In this document: positions 63,133-64,000 of the stretch, piece by piece
Layout: the number at the start of each line of letters is the position of its first letter
Position numbering within the stretch: position 1 is the first letter of the stretch
Source of the DNA: Actinomycetota bacterium
GTDB lineage: Bacteria > Actinomycetota > Thermoleophilia > Miltoncostaeales > Miltoncostaeaceae
Length of the DNA stretch: 64,000 nt
Reading direction: 5' to 3'
Assembly: GCA_016870155.1 (NCBI GenBank)
Contig: VGCE01000008.1
Span: forward strand, 1 to 64,000
Position numbers and translations under genes: made by a program
Notes under the pieces: generated by a model
The model's database searches: none
Seen by the model: the letters and a program-made list of their open reading frames with translations, nothing else
What the model was told of the DNA's origin: nothing

Positions 63133-63591
63133 GTGAAATCTCGTTCCCGGTTCGCAATCGCCCTCACGCTCGCCGTCGGGCTCGGCGCGTGGCTCATCTG
63201 GACGAGCATTGGCGGCAGTCTCGAGACCTACACCAACCCATCCGGCCTGGTGAAGACCACCGACGCCACCACCTATCGCCTCAACGGCACGGTGGCCCCA
63301 GGCAGCCCGGCTGACGCCGCCGAGCGCGCGCAGACGGCCGAGGGCCTGAGGTTCACCGTGCGCGACAAGGACCGGCCGTCGGTGACCGTGCCGGTGGCCT
63401 ACCGCGGCAGCGTGCCCGACGCCTTCAAGGACGGCCGCGAGATCGTGGTGACCGGCCATATGGAGAACGGCGTGTTCCAGGCCGAGCGTGGCACGCTCAT
63501 CACACTGTGCCCGTCGAAGTTCATGGAGGAGCAGGCGGCAAAGGGCAAGACGATGCCCGACGGGATGCCGAAGGAGCCCGCAGGCACGTGA
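63133..63591 (+). CDS. ccmE: cytochrome c maturation protein CcmE, CxxxF variant
   Basis: 152 residues with one N-terminal membrane helix (FAIALTLAVGLGAWLIW), then the OB-fold: YRLNGTVAPGS, VPVAYRGSVPDAFKDGREIV and VTGHMENGVFQAERG. CcmE carries heme to apocytochrome through a His in HxxxY. Here the site reads LITLCPSKF (Cys126, Phe130), so both are changed; a CxxxY form is known in some anaerobes and archaea. It is first in an operon with ccmF. Confidence 0.88.
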   Translation: MKSRSRFAIALTLAVGLGAWLIWTSIGGSLETYTNPSGLVKTTDATTYRLNGTVAPGSPADAAERAQTAEGLRFTVRDKDRPSVTVPVAYRGSVPDAFKDGREIVVTGHMENGVFQAERGTLITLCPSKFMEEQAAKGKTMPDGMPKEPAGT

Positions 63592-64000
63592 CGCTCGTCG
63601 GTCGTGCAGCGCTCCTCCTGGCGTTCGCGTCCGCCCTCTACGCCGTGGGCGCCGCGCTCTGGTCGCGTCGCAAGGGCCGCCGCGAGTTGCTCGTATCTGC
63701 CGAGCGCGGCGTGTGGGCGGTGTTCGCCACCACCACGACCGCCGTGGTGGTGATGTGGATCCTCCTGCTCTCCAACCGCTTCGACGTGGCCGACGTGGCC
63801 GGCTACTCCAACCGCACGCTCGGCTGGCGCTACAAGATCACGGCGCTCTGGGGCAGCCAGGCGGGATCGCTGCTGCTGTGGATGTGGTTCCTGTCGATCG
63901 CCGCGGTGTTGGTGGTGATCACCAACCGCACGCGCAATCGCGCGCTGATGCCGGTGGTGGTGGCGGTGCTCATGGGCATCGCGGTGTTCTTCACCAGCGT
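63588..64000 (+). CDS. ccmF: cytochrome c heme lyase subunit CcmF (partial)
   Basis: The GTG overlaps the ccmE stop, and the frame is open to the window end (137 codons). Hydrophobic segments alternate, and YKITALWGSQAGSLLLWMWF matches the region of CcmF that leads into the WWD heme-handling domain. The rest lies outside the window. Confidence 0.87.
   Translation, partial: MTLVGRAALLLAFASALYAVGAALWSRRKGRRELLVSAERGVWAVFATTTTAVVVMWILLLSNRFDVADVAGYSNRTLGWRYKITALWGSQAGSLLLWMWFLSIAAVLVVITNRTRNRALMPVVVAVLMGIAVFFTS

Overview
The window is high-GC actinobacterial-type DNA with tightly packed genes, many ATGA/GTGA start-stop overlaps, frequent GTG and TTG starts, and -10-like TANNNT hexamers placed 6-10 nt before start codons, which suggests leaderless transcripts. 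A heliorhodopsin, a fused KorA, several secreted repeat proteins and a mycosporine-type gene set point to an aerobic, surface-exposed Actinomycetota member, possibly class Thermoleophilia. The lineage call is inference; no rRNA is present.

Layout. 1-8.2 kb: a partial secreted protein, tRNA-Cys, a frameshifted virginiamycin-B-lyase-like pseudogene, a TrmH-type methyltransferase, a heliorhodopsin with a translationally coupled small membrane protein, a REP-like inverted repeat, korAB, and convergent purK-purE. 8.27-18.4 kb: an island-like stretch. It starts at tRNA-Val(GAC) and ends at a 20-bp copy of that tRNA's 3' end, next to a decayed tyrosine integrase. It holds a Tat-exported deaminase-like protein, two pentapeptide-repeat proteins plus remnants of others, a six-gene minus-strand operon (HAD-like, mysA, mysB, TauD-type dioxygenase, mysC, mysD) and a phosphoesterase. 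mysA-D are the genes for mycosporine-like amino acid (MAA) sunscreens. The dioxygenase and the HAD protein, whose nucleophile is missing, are the unexplained members and the most interesting part of the window.

18.4-29.6 kb: recombination debris, then secreted proteins. A beta-propeller protein and a trypsin-like protease share a 163-residue C-terminal domain. GH3 and GH63-like glycosidases, an SGNH hydrolase, an alcohol dehydrogenase and a methyltransferase follow. 29.6-45.6 kb is mostly core genes: thrS, a TadE/TadE/TadG-like operon whose last protein carries two cell-wall hydrolase domains, uvrC-rapZ-yvcK, and a gap-pgk-tpiA-gpmI glycolytic operon.

45.6-64 kb: TusA and a NifS-like protein without its PLP lysine, rlmH, argS, an M35-type protease, tRNA-Gly(CCC), a run of secreted proteins, a second pentapeptide recombination junction near 55.75 kb, and a lipid-modification group (acyl desaturase, FAD oxidoreductase, DUF1365-cyclopropane synthase fusion). 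msrB and the start of a cytochrome c maturation operon (ccmE, ccmF) close the window. Heliorhodopsin, MAA genes and the lipid genes of a type seen in photo-oxidative-stress regulons together suggest adaptation to light; this link is inference.
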